From Phaeosaccion multiseriatum (Eukaryota; Ochrophyta, other classes), in the NCBI GenBank assembly GCA_965112735.1, contig OZ218960.1, positions 2,852,001 to 2,916,000 of the forward strand: DNA of 64,000 nt, written 5' to 3'. The position numbers and the translations under genes were made by a program. The notes under the pieces were generated by a model that saw only the letters and a list, made by a program, of their open reading frames with translations, made no database searches and had not been told where the DNA came from. Below are positions 1 through 13,400 of this stretch, piece after piece (the first letter of the stretch is position 1; each line of letters opens with the position of its first letter).

Positions 1-265
1 ACATACGTAAGGGAGGTACGTAAGTACGGGGTACGCACACAGAAGGGGCACATACGTAACGGGTACAAGGGGTACGTACACACACATACGTAAGTGAGTA
101 CGTAAGTACGGGGTATGCACACAGAAGGGGCACATACGTAACGGGTACACAAACATACGCAAGGGGTACGTACACACACATACGTAAGGGAGTACGTAAG
201 TACGGGGTATGCACACAGAAGGGGCACATACGTAACGGGTACACAAACATACGAAAAGGGGTACG
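1..265. repeat. TACGTA-rich minisatellite in a CysRS intron
   Basis: Irregular tandem copies, about 60-75 bp each, of a unit containing ACATACGTAAGG, GTACGTAAGTACGGGGTA and GCACACAGAAGGGGCACA. The array lies immediately beyond the last visible exon of the cysteinyl-tRNA synthetase gene, so it is read as intron. No coding potential is seen. Confidence 0.8.
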
Positions 266-268
266 TAC

Positions 269-2457
269 CAGAGAGAAGAGGCCGGCGGCGGCTCGCGGAG
301 TGGTGAGGTCATCCCCGAGACCAGCTTCGAACTGCGAGAGGGCGGATGAAAGCGCTTTAGGCAAGGCCTCAAGGCCCTTTTGGTGCTTTGCGGAGAGGGG
401 TTCAGCTGGTGATGATGGAGGGACAGCAGACGCGGCCTTGGCGAGCATGGCCTTGAACTTATCGAGCCGCTTCACCGCATTCTTCGAAGCCTGTTGGAGG
501 CAGGGGGGAAGGAAGGAAGGAAGGAAGGAAGGAAGGAAGGGAGGGAGGGAGGGAGGGAGGAGGGGTGTGGGAAAAGTCTCACACATAAGTCTCACATTGA
601 AACAGTAAACTTCAAACTGAAACTGACCCTGACAACCACTGACAAGCACCCCCACCTTCAGAGCCTCTGGCGTGAAGTTGAGGGGCGAGCGGTAGTGGCT
701 GCTCACCACGAGGTAGCGGAAACCTCGCACGTCGAGGGCGGTACGGAGAGCGCCTTGAAGGGTAAGGAAATTGCCTTTACTCTTGCTCATCTTTTCCTGT
801 GGTAAGGGGGGAGGCCGGGGAGGGGAGGAGGAAGTCAGGGAGTGAGGAAGTGAGGGAGAGAGGGAGAGAGGGAGGGAGGAAGGGAGGAAGGGAAGTAGAA
901 CGGGAAGTAGAAAGGGAGGGAGGGAGGGAGGGAGGGAGGGAGGAAGGGAGGAAGGGAGGGAGGTAGGGAGGGAGGGAGGAAGGAAGGGAGAGAGGAAGGG
1001 AGGGAGGGAGGGAGGGAGGGAGGGAGGGAGGGCGGGAGAGAGGGAGGGAGGAAGGGAGGAAGGGAAGTAGAACGGGAAGTAGAAAGGGAGGGAGGGAGAA
1101 AGGGAGGAAGGGAGGAAGGAAGGGAGGGAGGGAGGGAGGGAGGGAGGGAGGGAGGGAGGAAGGAAGGAAGGAAGGAAGGGAGGAAGGAAGGAAGGAAGGA
1201 AGGGAGGGAGGGAGGGAGGAAGGAAGGGAGGAAGGGAGGGAGGGAGGAAGGGAGGGAGGGAGGGAAGGAGAAAAGGAGGGGAGGGAGGGAGGAAGACGGT
1301 CGGGCCGAGTCACTAAAAGTACACTAAAATCGATACGAAGAGTCGCTATCTGAACCCCGACGAACACATACACGCACCGAGTCAACGTTAACGAATCCGT
1401 TGTGTATCCAGCAGCCGCAAAAGGGCTTGCCTGTAAACCCCTCGCTCTGCGCAATTTCATTTTCGTGGTGGGGGAAGACAAGGTCGACTCCTCCGGCATG
1501 AATGTCGATGGTATCGCCCAGGTATCTGCAGCAGTTGGTGATACAGCAGGCACAGGAGGCAGATCAGTATATGCTATCAAATAGGTGCAGGAAGGCCTGA
1601 GCGAAAGTGCCGTGCGTGAGCACGTGCGTACCTACCACGTGCGTATTCCTCGTCAAAACCACCGTCGAAGTTTAGTGACGTCAATCAATATGGATGATGT
1701 GTCGATATCGACATCGTCATCTGTGACAGGTAGGGCCATATATATATAGTGGGACGTATGCGTCTTCTCACCTTCTCGCCATGGCACTGCACTCAATGTG
1801 CCACCCCGGTCGGCCCTTGCCTGTGAGTGAGAGGGTCGAGCGAGAGAGGGTGGAGGAGAAGGCACGGAGAGGGCCGATGAGTTAGCGTAAGAGAGAGAGA
1901 GAGAGTACAGCGAGAGAGGGTGGAAAGAGGGCAGAGAGATAGGCCAGAGACTACGAATGACGTCTAATGAGGATCATCTATGGCGCCACCCCCCCCCCCC
2001 AACAGGACAGGGCCCCTTTTGTTCCCGCCTTTCGCCTTCGTATGTGGGTGCGTGCGTACCTTTCAGAGTGAAGGCCTGCCTGCCCGGTGTCGGGAATCAC
2101 TCACTCACTGACTGACTGACTGACTGACTGATTGACTGACTGACTCACTTATCTACTCGCTCACTCACTGACTCGCTTACTCACTAACCTACTCACTCAC
2201 CCACTCCCTCCCTCCTCCCCTCCCCCCCTCCCCTCTCCCTCACTAACTCATTGACTCACTCACCTAGCGAAGTTTCCCAAAACACGTCTCCATCCTCCTC
2301 CTTGTACGCCTTCCAAAGCGCAAAGTCCTTCGCGTTCTCCTTCCCATTGGCACCGCCGCTGGGCGCCTCGTACTCATCCGCATCACTCACTTGTGCAACC
2401 TCCTTCTGCCTTCCTGTCTCTCCTCTCTCTCCTGCCTCCTCGCTACCACCGCTACTA

Positions 2458-2495
<38 letters not shown>

Positions 2496-4089
2496 ACCCT
2501 CCTGACCAACGATAAGAGGAGACGGAGGACGGGGAGGACGAGAAACCTTCAATGTGCGGTGTGGTGCGAGATTGGCGACGACGGAGAATTGAGAGATCAT
2601 GCTTGCACCACTGCGCTGTTGGTTACCCTTGCCTGCAGCTGAGGGCAGATTGCACCAAAGACACCCCACCCAGTCACTCTCACTGCTCACGAGTCAGCGA
2701 TGGCTCCTCCCCTACCTCCTCGTCAGCGCCGTCCTCGAACTTGATGTTGGCGAAGTCTCCGTAGGTGGGGAAAGAAGACACTCTAAAGTACACGCTGCCG
2801 TCCTGCTCGTACGCCAGACCTACAGAGAGAGGGAGAGAAGGGAGAGGGGGAGAGAGAGATAGAGCGAGAGATAGAGAGAGAAAAGTGGATTAGGGATTGC
2901 TCCCCCACACCGATATGTATTCTGTACTGCTTTTTTTCTTCCCATCCGTCCCTCCTCCGATCCCCCGACTTCCCGAACCCACCCACCCACTCATCCACCC
3001 ATCCACCCATCCACTCTCCCGCCGCTCAATCTCTCTCTCTCTCACCCTTGTCCATGAGTCCTGACACCATCTCCACGATCTCCGGAATGTGATCCGTAGC
3101 CCTGGGGTAGATGGTAGCGGGCACGATGTTTAGGGCCTTGAGGTCTTGGAAGAAGATGTCAGCGAAGCGGTTCGTGAGGTCCTTGAGACTGATGCCGTCC
3201 CTCTGCACTCGAGCGATGATCTTGTCGTCGACATCTGTCAAGTTGCACACATGGTGTACCTGTTGGTGTAGATGTTGGTTGTTCAGAAGACGGGGCAGGT
3301 TGGTGTGTAGGCGTTGCGTTCAGAAGAGAGGCAGGCAGGCCGGCCCCACTCGGGTTTGTGTGTTCAGTGGTTTTATCGGTACTCATGTACAGCGTCAGAC
3401 TTTGTCCGGTTTGTATCTCTCCCTCCCTCCATACTCACCTCGTAGCCTTTGTAGGTGAGCCACCGCTTCAGGATGTCGTAGGTGAGGAAGGCGCGAAAGT
3501 TCCCGATGTGGGCGGAGTCGTAAACCGTAGGACCGCAGCTGTAGAACTTGAGTGGTCGCCGCTCGCCCTTGCTCTTGCCGTCGACGCCTGCAGACGACAA
3601 ATCCGCACCGTTGAGAGGTCCTTTGGTCCGGGTTGCTGTGTTGAAGAGCAGGACGGATGGGTCGCTGTGCCGCCCGACTCCTCCGTCCTCACCTGTATCT
3701 ACGTCTGCACCGGCGGCTAATCCTCTCCTCCGAAGGACATTCCCACGGCTCCACTCGCCCCCCCCTCGGCCCCTAAAGCCACCTCCTTTCCCTCTGCCGC
3801 TGCGGCTGCTGCTTCTGGAGCAATCATGATTTCCAACGCTAGAATCTAAAGCGCTACAGAGACGTCTACATCGACGGTGGGAGCGCCTCTTACTGCTGCT
3901 GCTACTGCTGTCGCTCTCTCGTGCTCGCCTTTGAGTGCTCTCCTCTCTCCACGGCCGCCCGCCTTTTGCCGCTGCTCCTGCTGCTCGTAGAGGCGCCCCG
4001 AGCGTGAAAGGGCGCGCTCCGGGGAGCGTCTTGTACGCAACCACCACCAGCAGCAGAACGTGAAGGATGTGCCGGCTGGGCCCCACCAT
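269..4089 (-). CDS. CARS: Cysteinyl-tRNA synthetase, eight exons visible, 3' end outside the window
   Basis: Charges tRNA(Cys) with cysteine. Exons on the minus strand: 4089-3439, 3259-3046, 2819-2716, 2501-2264, 1820-1772, 1525-1378, 796-656, 490-269; all phases close, and the last exon ends at a GTACGT donor, so more exons lie to the left. Visible signatures: [10 protein letters not shown] followed by HIGN (about residues 194-197), the TDVDDKI segment, a WHIECS zinc-ligand segment, [15 protein letters not shown] (about 470-474), and a DDLTTPRAA helix typical of the C-terminal domain. The N-terminus has a 170-residue extension that starts with a hydrophobic signal-like stretch and then turns basic and Ser-rich. 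That suggests organelle targeting, perhaps a bipartite plastid leader, but the cleavage site is not a clear match. Exon 4 opens with a poly-Ser/Gly insertion that bacterial homologues lack. The ATG at 4089 is the first Met of the open frame. Confidence 0.93.
838..1297. repeat. GGGA/GGAA tract (sense CCCT) in CysRS intron 6
   Basis: About 460 bp of GGGAGGGA mixed with GGAAGGAA and two copies of a GAAGTAGAACGGGAAGTAGAAAG block (near 892 and 1066). Read in the gene's own direction it is a CCCT/TTCC polypyrimidine tract. It is flanked by exon 6 (ending 1378) and exon 7 (starting 796). Confidence 0.9.
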
Positions 4090-4429
4090 CCTGTTGGAAT
4101 GTTGTGGAAATTGTGTCTGATCTTATCCTGATCTTGGGCCTTCGTTGCCTTACTACAGCACAGAAGGAGGCGTTTCGGAAATTCTTCTCTCAGGCATTTA
4201 ATTCCTGCGAAGAGCACCCTCCATACATCTTTAGACTGTCATCCCGGTGTAATTGAGACAGAAACTCCTATCCAGTACATAAGATCGAGGCTGAGTCGGA
4301 TTTTATAGAGGGAGTTACGCGGGTTACACTCTGTTTTAAGTCAAACAAGGTGCGGCGCAGCACCACGAGAGGCAGTCACTCCCATTCAGCTCAAGTCGGC
4401 TTGCCAAACTTGGTGCCGCATCAGCAGCC
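4090..4429. promoter_or_regulatory. Divergent intergenic region between CysRS and the FAS1 gene
   Basis: These 340 bp separate two start codons that point away from each other, so promoters for both genes should lie here. A TATA-like TTTTATAG occurs at about 4301-4308, 122-128 bp upstream of the plus-strand ATG. No other site could be assigned. The spacing is seen; promoter function is inferred. Confidence 0.5.
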
Positions 4430-7400
4430 ATGCCTCTTTCCAAGCGCAAGAGGGCGGTAGCGATGAGCATCGCTCTGCTCCTGGCGCTTAGTAGCCAGGA
4501 CGGAGTGTATGCGGGTGGCCAGCAGAAGAAGTCTGCGAAGAAGAGCGGTGAGTGGCGGAGCTCGATCTTGCGTTAGTGCATGGATGGGGGGAAGGCATAC
4601 ACAGCGAGGCTTCATCCGGGAGGCGACTGGCCCATGCTCTTCTGACGCGTATCCTCTTCCTGTCTGCTGTGTCTACACTGCTCTGTCTGTCTCTCTGTCG
4701 CTCGCTCGCTCGCTCGCCCACCACCTTACGCCCACAACAGGAGCCGGAGGCGGTGCTAAGAAGTCAAGCACTAAGTCAACCTCGTCTTGGAAAGCTTCTC
4801 CAACCCCTACGCCTGTTTGGAGTAAGGACAGCAGCAAGAAGAGCAAGAGCGCCAAGAAGAGTGAGTATGAGTTGGACTTGGGTGCGCTCCCAAAGAGACT
4901 CTACGCCGTGCCTCGCTGCTCTTTCACGGAGGAACCCCCTCCCCCCTTCTCCCTCCTACCTTCTCGCTCACAATGTGCTCTCCTTCCCCTGCTCCACGTA
5001 CCACAAGCTCATGCACTCCCTCCCTCCCTCCCTCCGCTCCTCACTGTCCATCCACCCCTGCAGGCTCAAAGTGGAGCTCCCCCACCCCCGCTCCTGTCGA
5101 GATGGAGGTGGTGCCAGATTCTTCCCCTCCAGTATGGACGGAACCCCCGGTGGACCCAACACCAACCCCTGTGGAGCCAACACCAGTCCCGGTGTGGACG
5201 GAACCCCCTGTGGAGCCAACACCAGTCCCGGTGTGGACGGAACCCCCTGTGGAGCCAACACCAGTCCCGGTGTGGACGGAACCCCCTGTGGAGCCAACAC
5301 CAGTCCCGGTGTGGACGGAACCCCCGGTGGAGCCAACACCAACCCCTGTGGAGCCAACACCAGTCCCGGTGTGGACGGAACCCCCTGTGGAGCCAACACC
5401 AGTCCCGGTGTGGACGGAACCCCCTGTGGAGCCAACACCAGTCCCGGTGTGGACGGAACCCCCGGTGGACCCAACACCAACCCCTGTGGAGCCAACACCA
5501 GTCCCGGTGTGGACGGAACCCCCTGTGGAGCCAACACCAGTCCCGGTGTGGACGGAACCCCCTGTGGAGCCAACACCAGTCCCGGTGTGGACGGAACCCC
5601 CTGTGGAGCCAACACCAGTCCCGGTGTGGACGGCAGCCCCGGTGGCTCCTACGCCCACGAAGGAGGGGAAGAAGAACAAGAAGGCGAAGAAGTCCAATTC
5701 GAAGGACAAGAAGGACAAGAGCGGCAAGTCTAAAAAGGGTAAGCATAAAGGTCCGATGAGCCTGACTCTCCCTCATGACTCTCATCTGCGACTTGTTTAG
5801 AAGCTACCTCCCTGCTGCGCTCCACATCCTCCCCTCCTCTGCTCGACACCGCCCATATGCCTCTACATCGTGCATGAGTGCTGCATGGAGCGACTGGCTC
5901 ACCCTTCTGCTCACTCCTCGATATCACACTGTGCTCTCCCTCGCGGGCATGTCTGTCAGCTTTGGCTCCTTTACGCTCTCCCTCCCTCTCTCCCTCCCTA
6001 CCAACCTCCCTCCCAACCTCCCTCCCTCCCTCCCCACCTCCCCCCCTCCCTCCCTCCCTCCCTCCCTCCCTCCCTCCCTCCCTCCCTCCCTCCCTCCCTC
6101 CCTCCCTCCCTCCCTCCCTCCCTCCCTCCCTCCCTCCCTCCCTCCCTCCCTCCCTCCCTCCCTCCCTCCCTCCCTCCCTCCCTCCCTCCCTCCCTCCCTC
6201 CCTCCCTCCCTCCCTCCCTCCCTCCCTCCCTCCCTCCCTCCCTCCCTCCCTCCCTCCCTCCCTCCCTCCCTCCCTCCCTCCCTCCCTCCCTCCCTCCCTC
6301 CCTCCCTCCCTCCCTCCCTCCCTCCCTCCCTCCCTCCCTCCGTCCGCCCCGCACTACCGCCACCTGCAGGCAACTCATCAAACAAGTGGAGCGCTCCTAC
6401 GCCAGTGCCTACGCCTCACCCCACGGACCCTCCTACGCCTCACCCCACGGACCCTCCTACGCCTCACCCCACGGATGCTCCCGTTTGGGTTGCACCACCC
6501 ACCGATGCTCCTACACCTCACCCCACGAACCCTCCTACGCCTCACCCCACGGATGCGCCCGTTTGGGTTGCACCACCCACGGATGCTCCTACGCCTCACC
6601 CCACGGATGCGCCCGTTTGGGTTGCACCACCCACGGATGCTCCTACACCTCACCCCACGAACCCTCCTACGCCTCACCCCACGGATGCTCCCGTTTGGGC
6701 TGCACCACCCACGAACCCTCCTACGCCTCACCCCACGGATGCGCCCGTTTGGGTTGCACCACCCACGGATGCTCCTACACCTCACCCCACGGATGCTCCC
6801 GTCTGGACCGCGCGACCGACGAGTGCTCCGGTGTCGAGCAAGAAGAGGGGCAAGGACAGCAAGAAGGACAAGAAATCCAAGCAGGGTGACAAGGTCGGGA
6901 AGGGACAAAAGAACGACCACAAGAACGCCAAGGGTGAGTGGGAGGGCACGGCGGGGGCTTCGAGGGGTGGAGTTGCTCAATGTTTATGAGCTGGAGCTGA
7001 GTCATCTCACCAACGCACGCACGCACACGCCTCGCACTCACGCAATCTGCCTCGACTGCCTCCCTCCCTCCCTCCCTCCCTCCCTCTTTCCATTCCCTCC
7101 CTCCTTCCCTTCCTCCCTCCCTCCCTCCCTCCCTCCCTCCCTCCCTCCCTCCCTCCCTCCCTCCCTCCCTCCCTCCCTCCCTCCCTCCCTCCCTCCCTCC
7201 CTCCCTCCCTCCCTCCCTCCCTCCCTCCCTCCCTCCCTCCCTCCCTCGCTCCCTCCCTCCCTCCCTCCCTCCCTCCCTCCCTCCCTCCCTCCCTCCCTCC
7301 CTCCCCCCCTCCCTCCTTCCCTACATCCGTCCCCCCTCCCTCCCTACATCTGCAGACGGTTCAAAGAAGAGCTCCCCTCCGCCTCACCCCACGGACCCTC

Positions 7401-10400
7401 CTACGCCTCACCCTACGGATGCGCCCGTCTGGGTTGCACCACCCACGGATGCTCCTACGCCTCACCCCACGGATGCGCCCGTTTGGGTTGCACCACCCAC
7501 GGATGCTCCTACGCCTCACCCCACGGATGCGCCCGTCTGGGTCGCACCACCCACGGATGCTCCTACGCCTCACCCCACGAACCCTCCTACGCCTCACCCC
7601 ACGGATGCTCCCGTCTGGGTCGCACCACCCACAGATGCTCCCGTTTGGCTTGCACCCCCCACCCCTCCCCCCGTGAAGAAGAGGGGCAAGGACAGCAAGA
7701 AGGACAAAAAGTCCAAGCAGGGTGACATCGGGAAGGGACCGAAGAACGACAGCAAGAACGCCAAGGGTGAGTGGGAGGGCACGGCGGGGGCTTGGAGGGG
7801 TTCAGTTGCTCATTGTTTATGAGCTGTAGCTGAGTCATCGCACCAACGCATGCACCCACACGCCTCGCACTCACGCAAACTGCCTCGACTGCCTGCCTGC
7901 CTCCCTCCCTTTCTCCCTCCCTCTTTCCATTCCCTCCCTCCTTCCCTCCCTCCCTACATCTGCAGACGGTTCAAAGAAAAGCTCCCCTCCGCCTCACCCC
8001 ACGAACCCTCCTACGCCTCACCCCACGAACCCTCCTACGCCTCACCCCACGGATGCGCCCGTCTGGGTTGCACCACCCACGGATGCTCCTACGCCTCACC
8101 CCACGAACCCTCCTACGCCTCACCCCACGGATGCTCCCGTCTGGGTTGCACCACCCACCCCTACCCCCGTGGAGGAGGATAGCGAGGACTCAGAGGTTAT
8201 GCCCACGGCCGCACCCACGGCAGCTCCCGTCTGGACCGCGAGACCGACGAGTGCTCCGGTGTCGAGCAAGAAGAGGGGCAAGAAGGAGGAAGGAGGAGGC
8301 AAGCCGCCCAAGGACAACAACAAGGACAAGAACGACAAGCCTGGTGACAAGATGGGGAAGAGCGATAAGGCCGGGAAGGGACAGAAGAACGACAACAAGA
8401 ACGCCAAGGGTGAGTAGGAGGGCACGGCGGGGGCTTGGAGGGGTGGAGTTGCTCATTGTTTTTGAGCTGGAGCTGAGTCATCTCACCAACGCACGCACGC
8501 ACATGCCTCGTATTCACGCAATCTGCCTCGACTGCCTGCCTACCTCCCTCCCTCCATCTTTCCACTCCCTTCCTCCCTCCCTCCCTTCCTTCCTCCCTTC
8601 CTCCCTCCCTCCCTCCCTCCCTCCCTCCCTCCCTCCCTCCCTCCCTCCCTCCCTCCCTCCCTCCCTCCCTCCCTCCCTCCCTCCCTCCCTCCCTCCCTCC
8701 CTCCCTCCCTCCCTCCCTCCCTCCCTCCCTCCCTCCCTCCCTCCCTCCCTCCCTCCCTCCCTCCCTCCCTCCCTCCCTCCCTCCCTCCCTCCCTCCCTCC
8801 CTCCCTCCCTCCCTCCCTCCCTCCCTCCCTCCCTCCCTCCCTCCCTCCCTCCCTCCCTCCCTCCCTCCCTCCCTCCCTCCCTCCCTCCCTCCCTCCCTCC
8901 CTCCCTCCCTCCCTCCCTCCCTCCCTCCCTCCCTCCCTCCCTCGCTCCCTCCCTCCCTCCCTCCCTCCCTCCCTCCCTCCCTCCTTCCCTCCTTCCCTCC
9001 TTCCCTCCTTCCCTCCCTCCCTCCCTCCCTACATCCGTCCCCCCTCCCTCCCTACATCTGCAGACGGTTCAAAGAAGAGCTCCCCTACGCCAATGCCTCC
9101 GCCTCACCCCACAGATGCTCCCGTTTGGGTTGCACCCCCCACCCCTCCCCCCGTGGAGGAGGATAGCGAGGACTCAGAGGACTCAGAGGACTCAGAGGAG
9201 GAGGAGGAGGAGTGTGCAGACCTTGTGACGCTGCTATTGGGAGCCAACGACGAAGGAGACTTTGACGCTCTCATCGACGCCATTGAGTCCGTCGAGGGCC
9301 TCGCTGGTACCCTCTCGAGCGCTGAGGTAAGAGCAATGGCGGAGGAGGAGGAGGAGGAGGAGGAGGAGGATAAGGCTTCGCCAAGCTTTGTCTCTATGCA
9401 GCAGTTGGTCACTCTCCTGGTATGCCTACATGCATTCACAAGCGAGTCTTTGTATTCTGTCTCAACTTTGAACTCTCTCCCCTCCCCTCCCCTTTCCCTC
9501 CTCTCAGCTGACTGTGTTCGCACCTACGGACGAGGCCTTCGCTGCCGCCGGGCTATGGTGAGTGGATTGTTGAAAGCAATCGCAACGGCACAGGCAGGGG
9601 GTAATGTACGGGTATTGTCGGAGAGAGAATGAGCGAGCGGTGCCGACCACCCCCCCCCACCACACTCCTTCGCTAAGCTTGTGCGCCTCCGCCTCTCCCC
9701 TTCCCCCCCTCCCCTCCGTCTCCTTCTCAGCTCCAGCTCCGAGGCCGAGGACATTGGCGACTGCACAGACATCACCAGTGTGCCCACGGAAGTGCTCGCG
9801 AGCATCCTGACCTACCACGTCACTGAAGGCACCGTATTGGAAGAAGATGTTCTCGGCACGACCGTTACCACCCTCAACGGAGCCACCTTCGAAGTGAGCG
9901 CTGAAGGCATCATCACCGACGCAAGTGGAGCCACCTCCGCCATCCTCGGAACGGACTTGCTCGCATGTAACGGCGTGGCACACGTCATCGACGGAGTGCT
10001 CACCCCTCCAGCTGAGGAGACGGAGGCACCCATGGCCGCGCCACCTTTAATCCCTACAAAGGCTCCGGCGTCAAGCAAGAAGAGCGGCAAGAAGGAGGAA
10101 GGAGGAGGCAAGCCGCCCAAGGACAGCAACAAGGACAAGAACGACAAGCCTGGTGACAAGATGGGGAAGAGCGATAAGGCCGGGAAGGGACAGAAAAACG
10201 ACAACAAGAACGCCAAGGGTGAGTAGGATGGCACGGCGGGGGCTTGGAGGGGTGGAGTTGCTCATTGTTTTTGAGCTGGAGCTGAGTCATCTCACCAACG
10301 CATGCACACACACACTTCCCACTCATGCAGGCACATGCGCACACACACACTCTGCCTCCCTCCCTCCTTCCCTCCCTCTTTCCCTTCCCTTCCCTCCCTC

Positions 10401-13400
10401 CTTTCCCACCGTTCCTCCCTCCCTCGACCTCCCCTCCCTCCCCTCATTCACTCACTCACTCACTCACTCACTCACTCACTCACTCTCCTGCCTGTGCACT
10501 TCTCTACCGCTGATATCAAGCAGGATCCAAGCAAGGAAAGCAAGGCGAGGTCCCTCCTACCCCGCCTACCCCCCCCACCGACGAAGACACACCCACCGGC
10601 CCCCCCGTGCAGACTCCTGGCAAGAAGCAAGACAAGCAAGGCGGCGACAAGGCCGGCAAGCCTGACAAGGCTGGCAAGGGAGAGAACAACAACGACAAGA
10701 GTGGCGACAAGGGTGAGTTGGAGGGCAGGGTAGAGGATAGTCGCTTGTGCATTTGATAGCACTGAGTCGGTGCCTCGCTCTCTTTCAGTGAGCAATGCAC
10801 GCACGCACACATACACACTCACACTTTGTTCTCACGCACGCACACACACGCACGCACACTGCCTGACACTCACTCCCTCCTTCCCTCACACACTCACTCA
10901 CTCACTCACTCACTCACTCACTCACTCACTCACTCACTCACTCACTCACTCACTCACTCACTCACTCACTCACTCACTCACTCACTCACTCACTCACTCA
11001 CTCACTCACTCACTCACTCACTCACTCACTCACTGCACTTCCCTACCGCTGATATCAAGCAGGATCCAAGCAAGGAAAGCAAGGCGAGGTCCCTCCTACC
11101 CCGCCTACCCCCCCCACCGACGAAGACACACCCACCGGGCCCCCCGTGCAGACTCCTGGCAAGAAGCAAGACAAGCAAGACAGCGACAAGGCCGGCAAGC
11201 CTGACAAGGCCGGCAAGGGAGAGAACAACAACGACAAGAGTGGCGGCAAGGGTGAGTTGGAGGGCAGGGTAGAGGATAGTCGCTTGAGCCCGTGCCTCGC
11301 TCTCTTTCAGTGAGCAATGCACGCACACACACACACACTCACACTTTGTTCTCACGCACGCACACACACTGCCTGACGAGGACTCCCTCACTCACTCACT
11401 CACTCACTCACTCACTCACTCACTCACTCACTCACTCACTCACTCACTCACTCACTCACTCACTCACTCACTCTCCTGCCTGTGCACTTCCCTACCGCTG
11501 ATATCAAGCAGGATCCAAGCAAGGAAAGCAAGGCGAGGTCCCTCCTGCCCCGCCTACCCCCCCCACCGACGAAGACACACCCACCGGGCCCCCCGTGCAG
11601 ACTCCTGGCAAGAAGCAAGACAAGCAAGGCGGCGACAAGGCCGGCAAGCCTGACAAGGCTGGCAAGGGAGAGAACAACAACGACAAGAGCGGCGGCAAGG
11701 GTGAGTTGGAGGGCAGGGTAGAGGATAGTTTCTTGTGCATTTGATAGCACTGAGTCGGTGCCTCGCTCTCTTTCAGTGGGCAATGCACGCACACATCTGC
11801 AAACACACACCCAGATACCCACGCACGCACACACACACTCCCTCCCTTCCTCCCCTCATTCACTCACTCACTCACTCACTCACTCCTCTGCCTGTGCACT
11901 TCCCTACCGCTGATATCAAGCAGGATCCAAGCAAGGAAAGCAAGGCGAGGTCCCTCCTACCCCGCCTACCCCCCCCACCGACGAAGACACACCCACCGGG
12001 CCCCCCGTGAAGACTCCTGGCAAGAAGCAAGACAAGCAAGGCGGCGACAAGGCCGGCAAGCCTGACAAGGCTGGCAAGGGAGAGAACAACAACGACAAGA
12101 GTGGCGGCAAGGGTGAGTTGGAGGGCAGGGTAGAGGATAATGGCTTGAGCCCTTCCCTCGCTCTCTTTCAGTGGGCAATGCACGCACACACACACTCACA
12201 CTTTGTTCTCACGCACGCACACACACTGCCTGACGAGGACTCCCTCACTCACTCACTCACTCACTCACTCACTCACTCACTCACTCACTCACTCACTCAC
12301 TCACTCACTCACTCACTCACTCACTCTCCTGCCTGTGCACTTCCCTACCGCTGATATCAAGCAGGACCCAAGCAAGGAAAGCAAGGCGAGGTCCCTCCTA
12401 CCCCGCCTACCCCCCCCACCGACGAAGACACACCCACCGGGCCCCCCGTGAAGACTCCTGGCAAGAAGCAAGACAAGCAAGGCGGCGACAAGGCCGGCAA
12501 GCCTGACAAGGCTGGCAAGGGAGAGAACAACAACGACAAGAGTGGCGGCAAGGGTGAGTTGGAGGGCAGGGTAGAGGATAGTCGCTTGAGCATTTGATAG
12601 CACTGAGTCGGTGCCTCGCTCTCTTTCAGTGAGCAATGCACGCACACACACACACTCACACTTTGTTCTCACGCACGCACACACATGCACGCACACTGCC
12701 TGACGAGCACTCCCTCACTCACTCACTCACTCACTCACTCACTCACTCACTCACTCACTCACCCACTCACTCACTCACTCACTCACTCACTCACTCACTC
12801 ACTCCCTCCCTCCCTCCCTCCCACACTCACTCACTCACTCACTCACTCACTCACTCACTCACTCACTCACTCACTCACTCACTCACTCACCCACTTAATC
12901 ACTCATTCACTCACTCACTCACTCCCTCACTCACTCACTCATTCACCCTCTCACCCCCCCGCTCCACCCACTACACTACACCACACATCCACAGCCGTCC
13001 ATAACAAGGAGGGAGGCAAGAGCAACAAGAAGCAGGGCAAGGAGGGACCGAAGGGCAACAAGCCGGGCAAGAACGGTACTCCCTCGCCCGCCTGGACCAA
13101 ACCTCCCCACCCAGTGTGGACCGAAGTTCCTAGCTCCGCCGAGCCTACTCCTTCATGGACCGACGCTCCTGTTGCCACTCCGGCGCCCACCTGCCCCGAC
13201 CAGGACGAGTGTGCGATGGCTTGTGCCGAGCAGGGACTGACTTGTTACTTTGACCCCACCTGCCCCTCCGGAGACGGCAAGGAGAAGGGAGGAGACGAGA
13301 AGAGCGAGAAGGATGGAAAGCGCAGGAAGAGTGGAGATGGAACGTCCAAGGAAGGAGAAGATGATGACGAGACGAATGCCAGCAAGTCGAAGAAGGGAGG

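Noticed and set aside
5924-6385. Long Gly-Arg-Glu-Gly open frame on the minus strand, and similar frames over every CCCT/GGGA array
   Set aside because: Tetranucleotide repeats lack stops in all frames; these are shadows of intronic arrays, not proteins.
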